From JAENVU01 sp031422675 (lineage in GTDB: Bacteria; Actinomycetota; Acidimicrobiia; IMCC26256; JAENVU01), in NCBI GenBank assembly GCA_031422675.1, contig JANPMG010000036.1:1-38540 (forward strand): DNA of 38,540 bases, in the 5' to 3' direction. The notes under the pieces are model-generated. The model searched no databases and was not told the DNA's origin. It saw only the letters and a program-made list of their open reading frames with translations. The stretch's first letter is position 1. Each line of letters opens with the position of its first letter. This document shows, one piece after another, positions 23,719 through 32,321 of the stretch. The position numbers and the translations under genes are program-made.

Positions 23719-24049
23719 CGCCCGCTCCATCTGATGCCGTTGTGGTCGACACGATGGTGGTCTCGGCCTTGACGAACTCGGTCCGCAGTCCCGAACCCGC
23801 CGCCCGGTACTGGCCGATCATCGCCGACCGCCGGATCGTGATCTCGTTCGTCACGGTGACCGAGATGCGGTACGGCGTCCTCAAAGCCGGTTAGGGCGAG
23901 ATCGGTCATCCGCTCGGCCAGAAGATCCACGAAGCCGACCGTTGGATTGCCGCGACCGCGATCCACCTCGGGATCGAACTCGTCTCGAACGACTCCAGTT
24001 TCGGTGATGTCCCCGCCTCACCGTCATCTCTGCTGCCGAATCTGGCTGA
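23715..24049 (+). pseudogene. vapC: VapC-type PIN-domain toxin, degraded
   Basis: Reading from the GTG at 23715 gives VVVDTMVVSALTNS (first PIN aspartate) and FVTVTEMRYGVLKAG (conserved Glu), then an in-frame TAG at 23892-23894, where the family commonly has Trp (AGWGE), so TGG to TAG is likely. Right after it, still in frame, comes GEIGHPLGQKIHEADRWIAA and the NDSSF of the last acidic strand. The ~30-40 residues normally between GE and HPLGQ are missing, indicating an internal deletion. Near the end one base seems lost: restoring a G in CCCCGCCTC (around 24012) gives VPGLTVISAAESG and a TGA at 24047-24049. Nonsense codon, deletion and frameshift together make the toxin inactive. Intact VapC proteins are Mg2+-dependent RNases. 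Confidence 0.8.
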
Positions 24050-24093
24050 CCCGCCACCTCGGCCGACCGAGCCGATCGCGGAGCGCGGCCCGA

Positions 24094-25251
24094 TCAGCGG
24101 GAGAGGATCGTGACGCTGGCGTTGGCGCCGCGGCCGACGGTGTGGGCGAGTGCGGTGCGGGCACCCTCCACCTGGCGGGCGCCCGCAGTGCCCCGCAGCT
24201 GACGGACGAGTTCCACCACCTGCCCGAGCGCCGACGCGCCGAGCGGTTCCCCCTTGGATAGCAGCCCGCCGGAGGGGTTGATCGGTCGGGCGCCTCCGAG
24301 CCGGGCATCGCCGGTGGCGAGCAGCCGGGCCTGGTCGCCCGGCGCACACAGGCCGAGTTCTTCCCATCCGAGCAACTCGCGCGCCGCGTCGGTGTCCTGA
24401 CACTCCACGACGTCGATGGCGTCCGGACCGATCCCGGCCTCGGCGTAGGCCGCGTCGGCGGCGAGGGTGGAGGGTGGGGTGATCGCGGCGTCGTCGATGC
24501 CGGCGAGCGGGGTGGCCTCGCCGAGGACGCTGCCGGGGAGGTGAGATCGCAATACCGCGGCGTCGAGCCGGACCGCACCCGGAGTCTGGGTCCCGCGGCG
24601 CAGGACCACCGCGGCCGAGCCTTCGTTCGGTGAGCACAGCATGTGGAGATGCAGGGGTTCACAGACCACCCGGCTCGCGAGTACCGCGTCGACGGTGGTC
24701 TCGGACTGGTACATCGCGTCTGGGTTCCGCGCGCCGTGCGCACGATTCTTGACCACCACCTGCGCGAGGTGTTCCTTCGTCAGATCCCGCTCGCGCAGCA
24801 GCCGCTGCGCGCGCAACGCGAAGTACGCGGGGGTGGCGGCCAGTCCCGCTTCCTCGCGCCACGGCTCGAAGAAGCTGGACCGGATGATGCCGCGCGGCAT
24901 CTTCTCCATGCCGAAGACCAACACCGTGTCGTACTGACCGGCGCGGATTGCGGCCGCGGCGAGCATCAGCGCGGCGCCGCCGCTCGCGCAGCCGGCTTCG
25001 ACGTCGACGATCGGCATTCCCGTGCGCGCCAGCGCGCCGAGCACCTTGTGGCCGGCGGCGACGCCGGAGTACGCGGTCCCGCAGAAGGCGGCTTGGAAGC
25101 CCGACCGGTTGCGTTGGTCGATGCCGGCATCGGCCAACGCGCCCCGCACTGCGGTGACCCCCATGTCGGTGACCGTGCGATCCTCGAAGCGCCCGAACGG
25201 ATGGAGGCCGATGCCGGCGATCTCGACCGAGGGGCGATCAGAATCGGTCAT
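24094..25251 (-). CDS. Thiolase-fold protein with altered active site (Ltp2/SCP2-like)
   Basis: A 385-residue thiolase-superfamily protein. The nucleophile cysteine is kept (C88, VEAGCASGG), but the two histidine motifs are changed: Q285 in ECQDTDAARE replaces the His of HDxF, and E335 in SKGEPLGAS replaces the His of GHP, with serine-lysine before it in place of the usual CG. A standard Claisen thiolase mechanism is therefore unlikely. Its ATG overlaps the DUF35 stop (ATGA). DUF35 plus SCP2-thiolase-like pairs are known as Ltp2-ChsH2-type retro-aldolases in steroid side-chain removal, though Ltp2 itself differs in its active-site residues, so the reaction here is open. It is the last gene of the five-gene operon 28987-24094. 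An ATG 93 bases upstream was rejected because it lies inside the DUF35 gene. Confidence 0.88.
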   Translation of the reverse strand: MTDSDRPSVEIAGIGLHPFGRFEDRTVTDMGVTAVRGALADAGIDQRNRSGFQAAFCGTAYSGVAAGHKVLGALARTGMPIVDVEAGCASGGAALMLAAAAIRAGQYDTVLVFGMEKMPRGIIRSSFFEPWREEAGLAATPAYFALRAQRLLRERDLTKEHLAQVVVKNRAHGARNPDAMYQSETTVDAVLASRVVCEPLHLHMLCSPNEGSAAVVLRRGTQTPGAVRLDAAVLRSHLPGSVLGEATPLAGIDDAAITPPSTLAADAAYAEAGIGPDAIDVVECQDTDAARELLGWEELGLCAPGDQARLLATGDARLGGARPINPSGGLLSKGEPLGASALGQVVELVRQLRGTAGARQVEGARTALAHTVGRGANASVTILSR

Positions 25252-25646
25252 GGCGCGAACTCCCACGTGGTCGCCATGGCGCCATCGGAGTTGACGCCCA
25301 CCTCGGCGATGCGAAGCTGCATCGGTTGCCCGTACACCCACCAATCCTCAGGAACGGCGAGGCGCGTCACCACGCGCACGCCCTCGGGGAGCTCGACGAC
25401 ACCGAATCCGTACGGCACCGCACCGAGATATCCCGGTGGTGGGTGAACCACAGTGGTCCAGCCCCACAAGCGGCCGTGATCCGACAGCTCGACCGCCGTC
25501 ACCGGTGCGTGGCCGCAGTAAGGGCAGTCGTCGAGACGCGGGAAGCTGGTCTGTCCGCAGGCACCGCAGCGCGCGCCGAGGAGCCGAGGCGGATCGGTGG
25601 TGAAGACGCCGTCGACGATGGACTGGGTGCGGTAGCGCCGGGTCAC
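25248..25646 (-). CDS. DUF35 / OB-fold acyl-CoA-associated zinc-ribbon protein
   Basis: A 132-residue protein with an N-terminal rubredoxin-like zinc ribbon (C27, C30, C41, C44: ARCGACGQTSFPRLDDCPYC) and a C-terminal OB fold (GRLWGWTTVVHPPPGYLGAV, PYGFGVVELPEGVRVVTRL). DUF35 proteins bind thiolase-like or hydratase-like partners and are thought to help channel acyl-CoA. Here the gene overlaps both neighbours by 4 bases: its GTG start overlaps the CoA-transferase stop, and its stop overlaps the thiolase start. That strongly suggests a complex with the non-canonical thiolase. Confidence 0.92.
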   Translation of the reverse strand: MTRRYRTQSIVDGVFTTDPPRLLGARCGACGQTSFPRLDDCPYCGHAPVTAVELSDHGRLWGWTTVVHPPPGYLGAVPYGFGVVELPEGVRVVTRLAVPEDWWVYGQPMQLRIAEVGVNSDGAMATTWEFAP

Positions 25647-26833
25647 GAGATCACACCGTCGGTCCGTAGCGTCTCGAGCGCAGCCGCATCGAGCCCGAGT
25701 TCGGTGAGGACGGCGTCGGTGTCCGCGCCGAGCCGCGGCGCGCCGGCGGGGACCGGCACTGCTTCGCCGACGAAGCGCGGATACGGGGCCTGCTGGCGTA
25801 TCGGGCCGATGACCGGATCGTCGACGCTCACGAGATCACCCCGGGCCGCGAACTGAGCGTCGGCGAACATGTCGGCCGCCGTGTACGCGGTGGCGACCGG
25901 AACATCGTGGGCGATGCACGCGGCCTCGACGTCGACGGCGCGGTGTGACGCGGTCCACTCGGCCACGATCGCGTTGATGGTGTCGCCGTTGGCGGCGCGG
26001 TCGACCAGGCGGGTGAAGCGGGCGTCGGCGAGGAGATCGGGCCGATCCATCGCCGCGCACAGGCGGGAGAAGTTCGTGTCCGAACCGGCGACGATGCAGA
26101 CGAACTTGTCGTCGGCGGTCGGGTAGTTGTCCAGCGGCGCACTGTTCGCGAGGCGGTTCCCCTCGCGGCCGCGCACGATGCCGAGGCGGTCGTACCCCGC
26201 GATCGTCCACTCGAGTACTCGCAACACTGAGCCGTACAACGCCGCGTCCACCACCGCGCCGGACCCCCCGCGTGCGTCCCGCGCGTAGAGCGCCGCGGTT
26301 GCGGCCTGGGCGGCGAAGACGCCGGTGAGGTAGTCCGAGATGGTGACGCCCACGCGCACGGGCGGGCGATCGGGATAGCCGGTGAGATGCAGAAGCCCAC
26401 CGTGTCCGATCCCCACCCGATCCAGCCCCGGACGCTTCGACGCAGGGCCGTCCTGACCGAACGTGGAGATGCGCACCCAGACCAGGCTCGGGTCACATCG
26501 CGCCGGTTCGATGTTCCAGCGCTCCAGCGTGCCCGGACGGAAGTTCTCCACGATCACGTCCGCCGTCGCAGCCAGTGACCGGAACAGCTCCTGCCCGGCG
26601 GTCTGGCGTAGATCCAGGGTCACGCTGCGCCGGCCCCGACCCTCGACGGCCCAGAACAACGAGTACCCGTCGTCGGTGAACGGCCCGATCTCGCGCATGA
26701 AGTCGCCGGTGCCCGGTTGTTCGATCTTGATGACGTCGGCGCCCTGTTCGCCGAGGAGTCCGGCACAGAACGGCGCCGCGATCCGAGTCCCGAGATCGAG
26801 GACCCGCAGTCCGGTCAGGGGCCCCGTCTTCAT
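25643..26833 (-). CDS. Family III (CaiB/BaiF) CoA transferase
   Basis: A 396-residue protein with the family III opening GLRVLDLGTRIAAPFCAGLLG, the EQGADVIKIEQPGTGD loop and VIVENFRPGTLERW. The catalytic aspartate is D167 in VTISDYLTG, aligning with Asp169 of formyl-CoA transferase. These enzymes move CoA between acids via an aspartyl-CoA intermediate in the cytoplasm; the acid here is unknown. Its ATG at 26833 overlaps the ECH-fold gene's stop and lies 2 bases beyond one end of the 85-bp palindromic element (26836-26920). Length is normal (380-410). Confidence 0.92.
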   Translation of the reverse strand: MKTGPLTGLRVLDLGTRIAAPFCAGLLGEQGADVIKIEQPGTGDFMREIGPFTDDGYSLFWAVEGRGRRSVTLDLRQTAGQELFRSLAATADVIVENFRPGTLERWNIEPARCDPSLVWVRISTFGQDGPASKRPGLDRVGIGHGGLLHLTGYPDRPPVRVGVTISDYLTGVFAAQAATAALYARDARGGSGAVVDAALYGSVLRVLEWTIAGYDRLGIVRGREGNRLANSAPLDNYPTADDKFVCIVAGSDTNFSRLCAAMDRPDLLADARFTRLVDRAANGDTINAIVAEWTASHRAVDVEAACIAHDVPVATAYTAADMFADAQFAARGDLVSVDDPVIGPIRQQAPYPRFVGEAVPVPAGAPRLGADTDAVLTELGLDAAALETLRTDGVIS

Positions 26834-27750
26834 ATCCGCTCATAGCCCTGCGGGCCGGGCCGCTCGGGCCCCGCTCGCCGAGTGGTGTCTCGGTTCGTCG
26901 GCGTTAACGGCTCGCTCACGTTCTCGCCGGATTGTTCGGCGCGGACGGTGTCCATGCCGCCGGCGCGGCGGGCGGCGGTGCGGCTCAGTGCTTCGTCGGA
27001 GTTGCTCACGAACTGGTGGACCATGAAGTGGTACCGCCAGGACTCGCGCTGACCCATGGTGTCGACGGTGTGGTTGATCGTGTCCTTGATCGCACGCGCC
27101 GTGATCGGCGGCACCAGGGCGACCGACTCGGCCATCGCCTGCGCGGCCGCGCCGAGTTCGGCGCGGGGGACGACGCGATTGACGAGACCGATCCGCTCGG
27201 CTTCCAGCGCGTCCAACGTGGTCGCGCAGAGGAGGAACTCCTTGGCCCGCCGCGGTCCGAGCTCCCACGGTTCGATGAGGAGTTCAACGCCGACGCCACT
27301 CATGCGCGCCACGGGGTTCGAGAATGCAGCGTCGTCGGCGGCCACGATGAGGTCACACATCGCGGCCAGCATGAGGCCCGCCGCCGAACACGCGCCCTGG
27401 ACCGCCGCGATCGTGATCTTGGGGCAGTCACGAATCCGCACGAGCTTGTCCCAGTACATGACCTGCTCGTGTTCGAGCTTGCCCTCGGGCGTGGCCCGCC
27501 GGGCCGCCCAGTACTCCTCGCCCGCGAGTATCTCCTTGAGGTCGTGCCCGGCTGAGAAATGCTTCCCGGCGCCGGCCAGCACGATCACGCGAACCGCGTC
27601 GTCGGATTCGGCGGCGGCGAACGCGGTGTCGAGTTCGGTGATGAGCGCAGAGTTCTGGGCGTTGGCCGCCTCGGGGCGGGCGAGGGTGATCGTCGCAATG
27701 GCGCCGGCGGTGGTGTAGTCGATCGTCTCGAAGTTCGCAGATGCGGTCAC
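26830..27750 (-). CDS. Enoyl-CoA hydratase/isomerase-fold protein with non-canonical active site
   Basis: A 306-residue crotonase-fold protein. The acyl-CoA oxyanion-hole segments are clear: GKHFSAGHDLKEI (residues ~63-74) and VQGACSAAGLMLAAMCDLI (~117-136). By eye, the two usual hydratase glutamates are absent (CSAAGLML in place of GGGCEL; PVARMSGVGVELL in place of the PEINLG region), so simple hydration is doubtful. The C-terminal 29 residues (VSEPLTPTNRDTT to the end) are encoded by palindromic element A and look like a foreign tail. The GTG start at 27750 is 13 bases after the dehydrogenase stop, with no ribosome binding site but TAGATT 10 bases upstream; an upstream ATG lies inside the dehydrogenase gene and was rejected. 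Its stop overlaps the CoA-transferase ATG. Confidence 0.85.
   Translation of the reverse strand: MTASANFETIDYTTAGAIATITLARPEAANAQNSALITELDTAFAAAESDDAVRVIVLAGAGKHFSAGHDLKEILAGEEYWAARRATPEGKLEHEQVMYWDKLVRIRDCPKITIAAVQGACSAAGLMLAAMCDLIVAADDAAFSNPVARMSGVGVELLIEPWELGPRRAKEFLLCATTLDALEAERIGLVNRVVPRAELGAAAQAMAESVALVPPITARAIKDTINHTVDTMGQRESWRYHFMVHQFVSNSDEALSRTAARRAGGMDTVRAEQSGENVSEPLTPTNRDTTRRAGPERPGPQGYERI
26836..26920. repeat. ~86-bp palindromic element, copy A (inside the 3' end of the ECH-fold gene)
   Basis: This shares with 37154-37240 and 37246-37332 a GC-rich dyad core (GCGGGCCGGGCCGCTC, then GGCCCCGCTC) at one end and TCGCTCACG or CTCGCTCACG at the other; the middle is variable. All three copies are in the same orientation. 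This copy encodes the last 29 residues of the ECH-fold protein and ends 2 bases before the CoA-transferase start codon. Confidence 0.8.
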
Positions 27751-27763
27751 TCGGCGGGCGAAT

Positions 27764-28987
27764 CTAGTTCTTGCCCGCCGGGACAGCGTCCTGGGACCCC
27801 GCGCCGGGTTTCGGTTCGCGCGGGAGACCGAGGGTGCGTTCACCGATCACGTTGCGTTGGATCTCGTTCGTGCCCGCCCAGATCGAACTTGCTTGGTAAT
27901 ACAGCCACGATCGTTGCCACCGGCCGGCGCCGGGATTGTGCGGCGCGTCGGCCCATAAGGGTGCGGCGGGTCCCAGCACCGCGAGCACCGTGTCGTGGAG
28001 TCGCTTGCTCATCTCGGACCACCAGAGCTTGCTGATGGCACCGACCGGCCCGGGCTCGGCTCCCTTCGCCGACCGCGAGACCGCACGCCAGTTGTGCAGC
28101 CGGAACAGTTGCAGTTCGGTGTAGGCCTGGGAGATCCGGGGCGCGATTCGCGGGTCGTCCCACGCACCGGTCTCACGAGCAAGGATCAACAACTCGTTGA
28201 GCAGCTGGGTGTGGATCACGAGTTGGCGGGGATTGACGCCGCGCTCGTGGGTGAGGGTCGAGTTGCCGATCCGCCACCCTTCGTGCTCGGGACCGATGAG
28301 CTGGTCCTCGGGAACGAATACGTCGTCGAAGAAGACTTCGTTGAACTCGGATTCGTCGGTGATCTGACGCAGCGGTCGCACTTCGAGGCCCGGACTGCGC
28401 ATGTCGACGACGAGGTACGAGATGCCGGCTTGGGGACGGGCGTCGATATCGGTCCGGGCCAGGCACACGCCCCAGTTGGCGAACTGCGCGTAGCTCGTCC
28501 ACACCTTCTGGCCCGAGAGCGACCACCCGCCGTCGACACGGGTGGCGCGGGTGGTGAGTGAACTCAAGTCGCTGCCGGCACCGGGTTCGCTGAAGAGTTG
28601 GCACCAGATCTCCTCGGCCGAGAGGATGCGCCCGAGCCAGCGGTCACGCTGTTCCGGAGTTCCGTGCGCAAGCAGCGTCGGTCCCACCAGGTTCACGCCG
28701 ATCCGCCCGACCAGTTCCGGTGCGCGGGCGCGTGCGAGTTCCTCGGTGACGATGTAATGACCGATCGGACCACCCGCGCGCCCGCCGTACTCCTCCGGCC
28801 AGGCGACGCCCACCCACCGGGCCCCGGCCAACCGAGCCTGCCACTCACGTCCGAACGTGACCTCGGCCTCGAGGTCGTCGAACCGGGGCGGGAAACCGCG
28901 GCCGTACTCCCACGGAAGATTGGCGCGGAGCCACGCGCGGCATTCGTGCCGGAGTTCGGCCTCGGCCGGGTCGGGGGACAGGTCCAC
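27764..28987 (-). CDS. Acyl-CoA dehydrogenase, large-subunit type
   Basis: A 407-residue flavoenzyme. Signature segments are GVAWPEEYGGRAGGPIGHYI, CQLFSEPGAGSDLSSLTTRA, SLSGQKVWTSYAQFANWG and SSIWAGTNEIQRNVIGERTL. The late catalytic glutamate is replaced (WAGT); E248 in NSTLTHERG is at the helix-G base position, as in isovaleryl-CoA-type and steroid-pathway enzymes. It is the first gene of the operon that continues with the ECH-fold, CaiB, DUF35 and thiolase genes. The GTG start at 28987 has no ribosome binding site; TAGCCT lies 8 bases upstream, so the operon may begin with a leaderless mRNA. A Pro/Gly/Ala tail ends the protein. Confidence 0.92.
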   Translation of the reverse strand: MDLSPDPAEAELRHECRAWLRANLPWEYGRGFPPRFDDLEAEVTFGREWQARLAGARWVGVAWPEEYGGRAGGPIGHYIVTEELARARAPELVGRIGVNLVGPTLLAHGTPEQRDRWLGRILSAEEIWCQLFSEPGAGSDLSSLTTRATRVDGGWSLSGQKVWTSYAQFANWGVCLARTDIDARPQAGISYLVVDMRSPGLEVRPLRQITDESEFNEVFFDDVFVPEDQLIGPEHEGWRIGNSTLTHERGVNPRQLVIHTQLLNELLILARETGAWDDPRIAPRISQAYTELQLFRLHNWRAVSRSAKGAEPGPVGAISKLWWSEMSKRLHDTVLAVLGPAAPLWADAPHNPGAGRWQRSWLYYQASSIWAGTNEIQRNVIGERTLGLPREPKPGAGSQDAVPAGKN

Positions 28988-28995
28988 GGCGACGC

Positions 28996-29001
28996 AGGCT
29001 A
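28996..29001 (-). promoter_or_regulatory. Putative leaderless -10 box (TAGCCT) for the 28987-24094 operon
   Basis: On the minus strand TAGCCT is followed by 8 bases and the GTG at 28987. It matches TANNNT; no ribosome binding site and no clear -35 box were found. Confidence 0.4.
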
Positions 29002-29082
29002 TTGGAGTGCGGCGACGAACGAATCGGATCCTGGGCGCGGGCCCGGCTCAAGGTTTGCGTCGATCTGCCGATGCAGGCGGAC

Positions 29083-29598
29083 ATGACGGGAGTTCGGCTT
29101 TCACGACGCGCCCGCGAGCACGGCGACGGGTTCACCCTCGTCGAGGTCCTGCTCGTGACCGCGGTGATCGGTGTCCTCCTCGCGATTGCGATACCTGCGT
29201 TCCTCGGAGCCAAGGGCCGCGCCGAAGACCGTTCCGCGCAGACGAGTCTGCGGATCGCGATCACGAACGCGAAGGCGTTGTACGCGGACACCGAGTCATT
29301 CTCGACGGTGACGATCGGCGCGCTCCGGGACGCCGAGCCCAGTGTCCGCTTCACCAGTGATCCGTCGGACGACCCGAACATCGTCTCGGTTCACTCCGGC
29401 TCGGGCGGAATCGCCCTCGCCGCGCAGTCCAGGTCGGGCGTGTGTTACGTGGTGGCCGATGCGGGAAATGCCGCCGGCACCGTGTTCCGGAACCTCGGCT
29501 CGGACTCGTGTGATCCGTCCGCGATCGCCAGCCTGCCCACGAACGTGCCCACGGACGACCGCGCGGAACCCGGCGGTGACTGGGCCAAGGCCTGGTAG
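29083..29598 (+). CDS. Type IV prepilin-like / pseudopilin protein
   Basis: A 171-residue protein with a class III signal: a short basic leader ending in HGDG, then FTLVEVLLVTAVIGVLLAIA, containing the conserved Glu at +5 and the Gly before the cleavage site of prepilin peptidase. The body has one cysteine pair (SGVCYVV and SDSCDPS) that could form the C-terminal disulfide of pilins. Such proteins enter the inner membrane and assemble into type IV pili or secretion pseudopili, but no pilus ATPase, peptidase or other pilin gene is in the window. The ATG at 29083 is preceded by AGGCGG; ATGs at 29071 or 29002 are alternatives. Its stop codon directly abuts the stop of the convergent gene (29599). 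Confidence 0.82.
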   Translation: MTGVRLSRRAREHGDGFTLVEVLLVTAVIGVLLAIAIPAFLGAKGRAEDRSAQTSLRIAITNAKALYADTESFSTVTIGALRDAEPSVRFTSDPSDDPNIVSVHSGSGGIALAAQSRSGVCYVVADAGNAAGTVFRNLGSDSCDPSAIASLPTNVPTDDRAEPGGDWAKAW

Positions 29599-30801
29599 TC
29601 AGCTTGGCGGCGGTGACGGCTGCGCGACCGAGCGGGTGTACACCTGCGTGACGCCGCGAGCATCGCCTGATACGCCGCTCGGATCATCGGACGCGAACGC
29701 GACCCACTCTCCGTCACCGGAGAAGGCGGCTGAGGTCACGAGGCTGGTCGCGTTTCCGGCCGCGTTGGCGCTCACGACCTTGGCCGTCCCCGAAGGGAGT
29801 GTCCGAATCGTTGCGGTGGAGCCACCATGGGTGTTCGTCACGGTGCCCAGATTCGAACCGTCGTCAGAAAGCGCGACGTCGGTAGTCCGGGGAATGGGCG
29901 TGGAGGTGGGGGTTCCGCCGGTGGTGGTACCGATCTGCATCTGACCATTCGTATTCGGGAAAAGGCCGTTGATCGCGAGGGCGAACACGGTGCCGTCACC
30001 CGAGAGCGCAAGCGGGAAGGTCACCGGAACGTCGGCATTCGACGTGAAGTTCGCGATGGCCGCGATCTGGGCCCGGGTCGTAGTGTCGGCGACGCGAGCG
30101 TTGGCGTAAACGGTCAAACCGCTGAGGGAGAACTCGACGAATGCGATGCGCGAGCCGTCGTCGGAGAGGTCGTAGTCGCCGGGGACCACGGGAGCGCCAG
30201 GGTCGATCATCGACGTCGTGGTGGCCGAGTCCAGGTGGCGGACCAACGGCCCGAAGGGGATCACGACGGGTGGATCGATGACCCGGGCCGACGTGGTGAA
30301 CGCCACGGTGCGCCCATCGCCGCTGATGACGGGTCGAGACGCAGGATATTGCGTTGTGCTCGTCACGCTGACGAGCGTGGTCGTCCCCAACTGCCGGTCG
30401 CGCAGGTAAACGTCGAGAACGGAATCGGTGTCACCGGTGCCGAGCTGGGCAGAGCTGGTAAAAGCGACGTATCGGCCGCTGTCGCTGATGGCCGCCTCGT
30501 AGCTACCGGACGGGGACTGCGCGCCGGCGTTGGTCACGCTGATGCGTTCGGTTGTCTTGGCGAGGTTGTCTCGGACGAACACGTCCACCGTGCCGTTGGT
30601 GTCCCCGGGTACGAGGTCGGAGGCATCGGAGCCGAATGCGACGTAGCGGCCGGATTGGGAAAGGCTGGGGGCCGTGCTGGGCGCGCCGCCGGCGATGCTG
30701 GCCGGAACCGATGACACTGAGCTGCGTTCGAGCCACGCGCATCCCGTGACGGTCGCGAGGAGTGCGGCCATCGCAAGGACTCGACCTGCTCGTACCCCCA
30801 T
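29599..30801 (-). CDS. Lipoprotein with TolB/PD40-type beta-propeller repeats
   Basis: A 400-residue exported protein. The signal peptide ends in the lipobox TVTGC (C21). The mature chain carries at least five propeller-type repeats around SQSGRYVAFGSDASDL, SDSGRYVAFTSSAQL, SGDGRTVAFTTSA, SDDGSRIAFVEF and SGDGEWVAFASDD, each of the PD40/WD40-like [ST]xDGxxVAF form. Such propellers bind proteins or polymers at the cell surface; no enzyme motif is seen. The ATG at 30801 has GGAAGG 6 bases upstream and was preferred over one at 30831. It is convergent with the prepilin gene with no gap between the two stop codons. Confidence 0.83.
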   Translation of the reverse strand: MGVRAGRVLAMAALLATVTGCAWLERSSVSSVPASIAGGAPSTAPSLSQSGRYVAFGSDASDLVPGDTNGTVDVFVRDNLAKTTERISVTNAGAQSPSGSYEAAISDSGRYVAFTSSAQLGTGDTDSVLDVYLRDRQLGTTTLVSVTSTTQYPASRPVISGDGRTVAFTTSARVIDPPVVIPFGPLVRHLDSATTTSMIDPGAPVVPGDYDLSDDGSRIAFVEFSLSGLTVYANARVADTTTRAQIAAIANFTSNADVPVTFPLALSGDGTVFALAINGLFPNTNGQMQIGTTTGGTPTSTPIPRTTDVALSDDGSNLGTVTNTHGGSTATIRTLPSGTAKVVSANAAGNATSLVTSAAFSGDGEWVAFASDDPSGVSGDARGVTQVYTRSVAQPSPPPS

Positions 30802-30855
30802 GCTCGACCTTCCGAGGTTGAATCGCGGCACGCTCGGCCCCGCCGTGCGGGCTGG

Positions 30856-32154
<1,299 letters not shown>

Positions 32155-32230
32155 AGGTGCTCCTCGGCGCGGTCTCGTCGTCGTTCGCAATCTATCGACT
32201 GGGATTCGAACGCGGACAATGGTGGTGGAC

Positions 32231-32269
32231 GATGCCAGTGAGCGATACCAGTGAGCGATGCCAGTGGGT
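32231..32269. repeat. Three tandem 13-bp repeats between divergent genes
   Basis: GATGCCAGTGAGC, GATACCAGTGAGC and GATGCCAGTGGGT follow one another without gaps at 32231, 32244 and 32257. They lie in the 167-bp space between the citrate synthase start and the divergent acyl-CoA dehydrogenase start, where regulatory sites are expected. They could be operator iterons or replication slippage. Confidence 0.75.
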
Positions 32270-32306
32270 CATGGCGGTCCGAGCGACGCGGTCGGGAGAC
32301 AGTCGC

Positions 32307-32312
32307 TAGCGT
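32307..32312 (+). promoter_or_regulatory. Putative leaderless -10 box (TAGCGT) for the 32322 dehydrogenase
   Basis: TAGCGT lies 9 bases before the ATG at 32322 with no ribosome binding site between. It fits the same TAGNNT pattern seen before several other genes in the window. Confidence 0.4.
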
Positions 32313-32321
32313 CGCCCGCCG

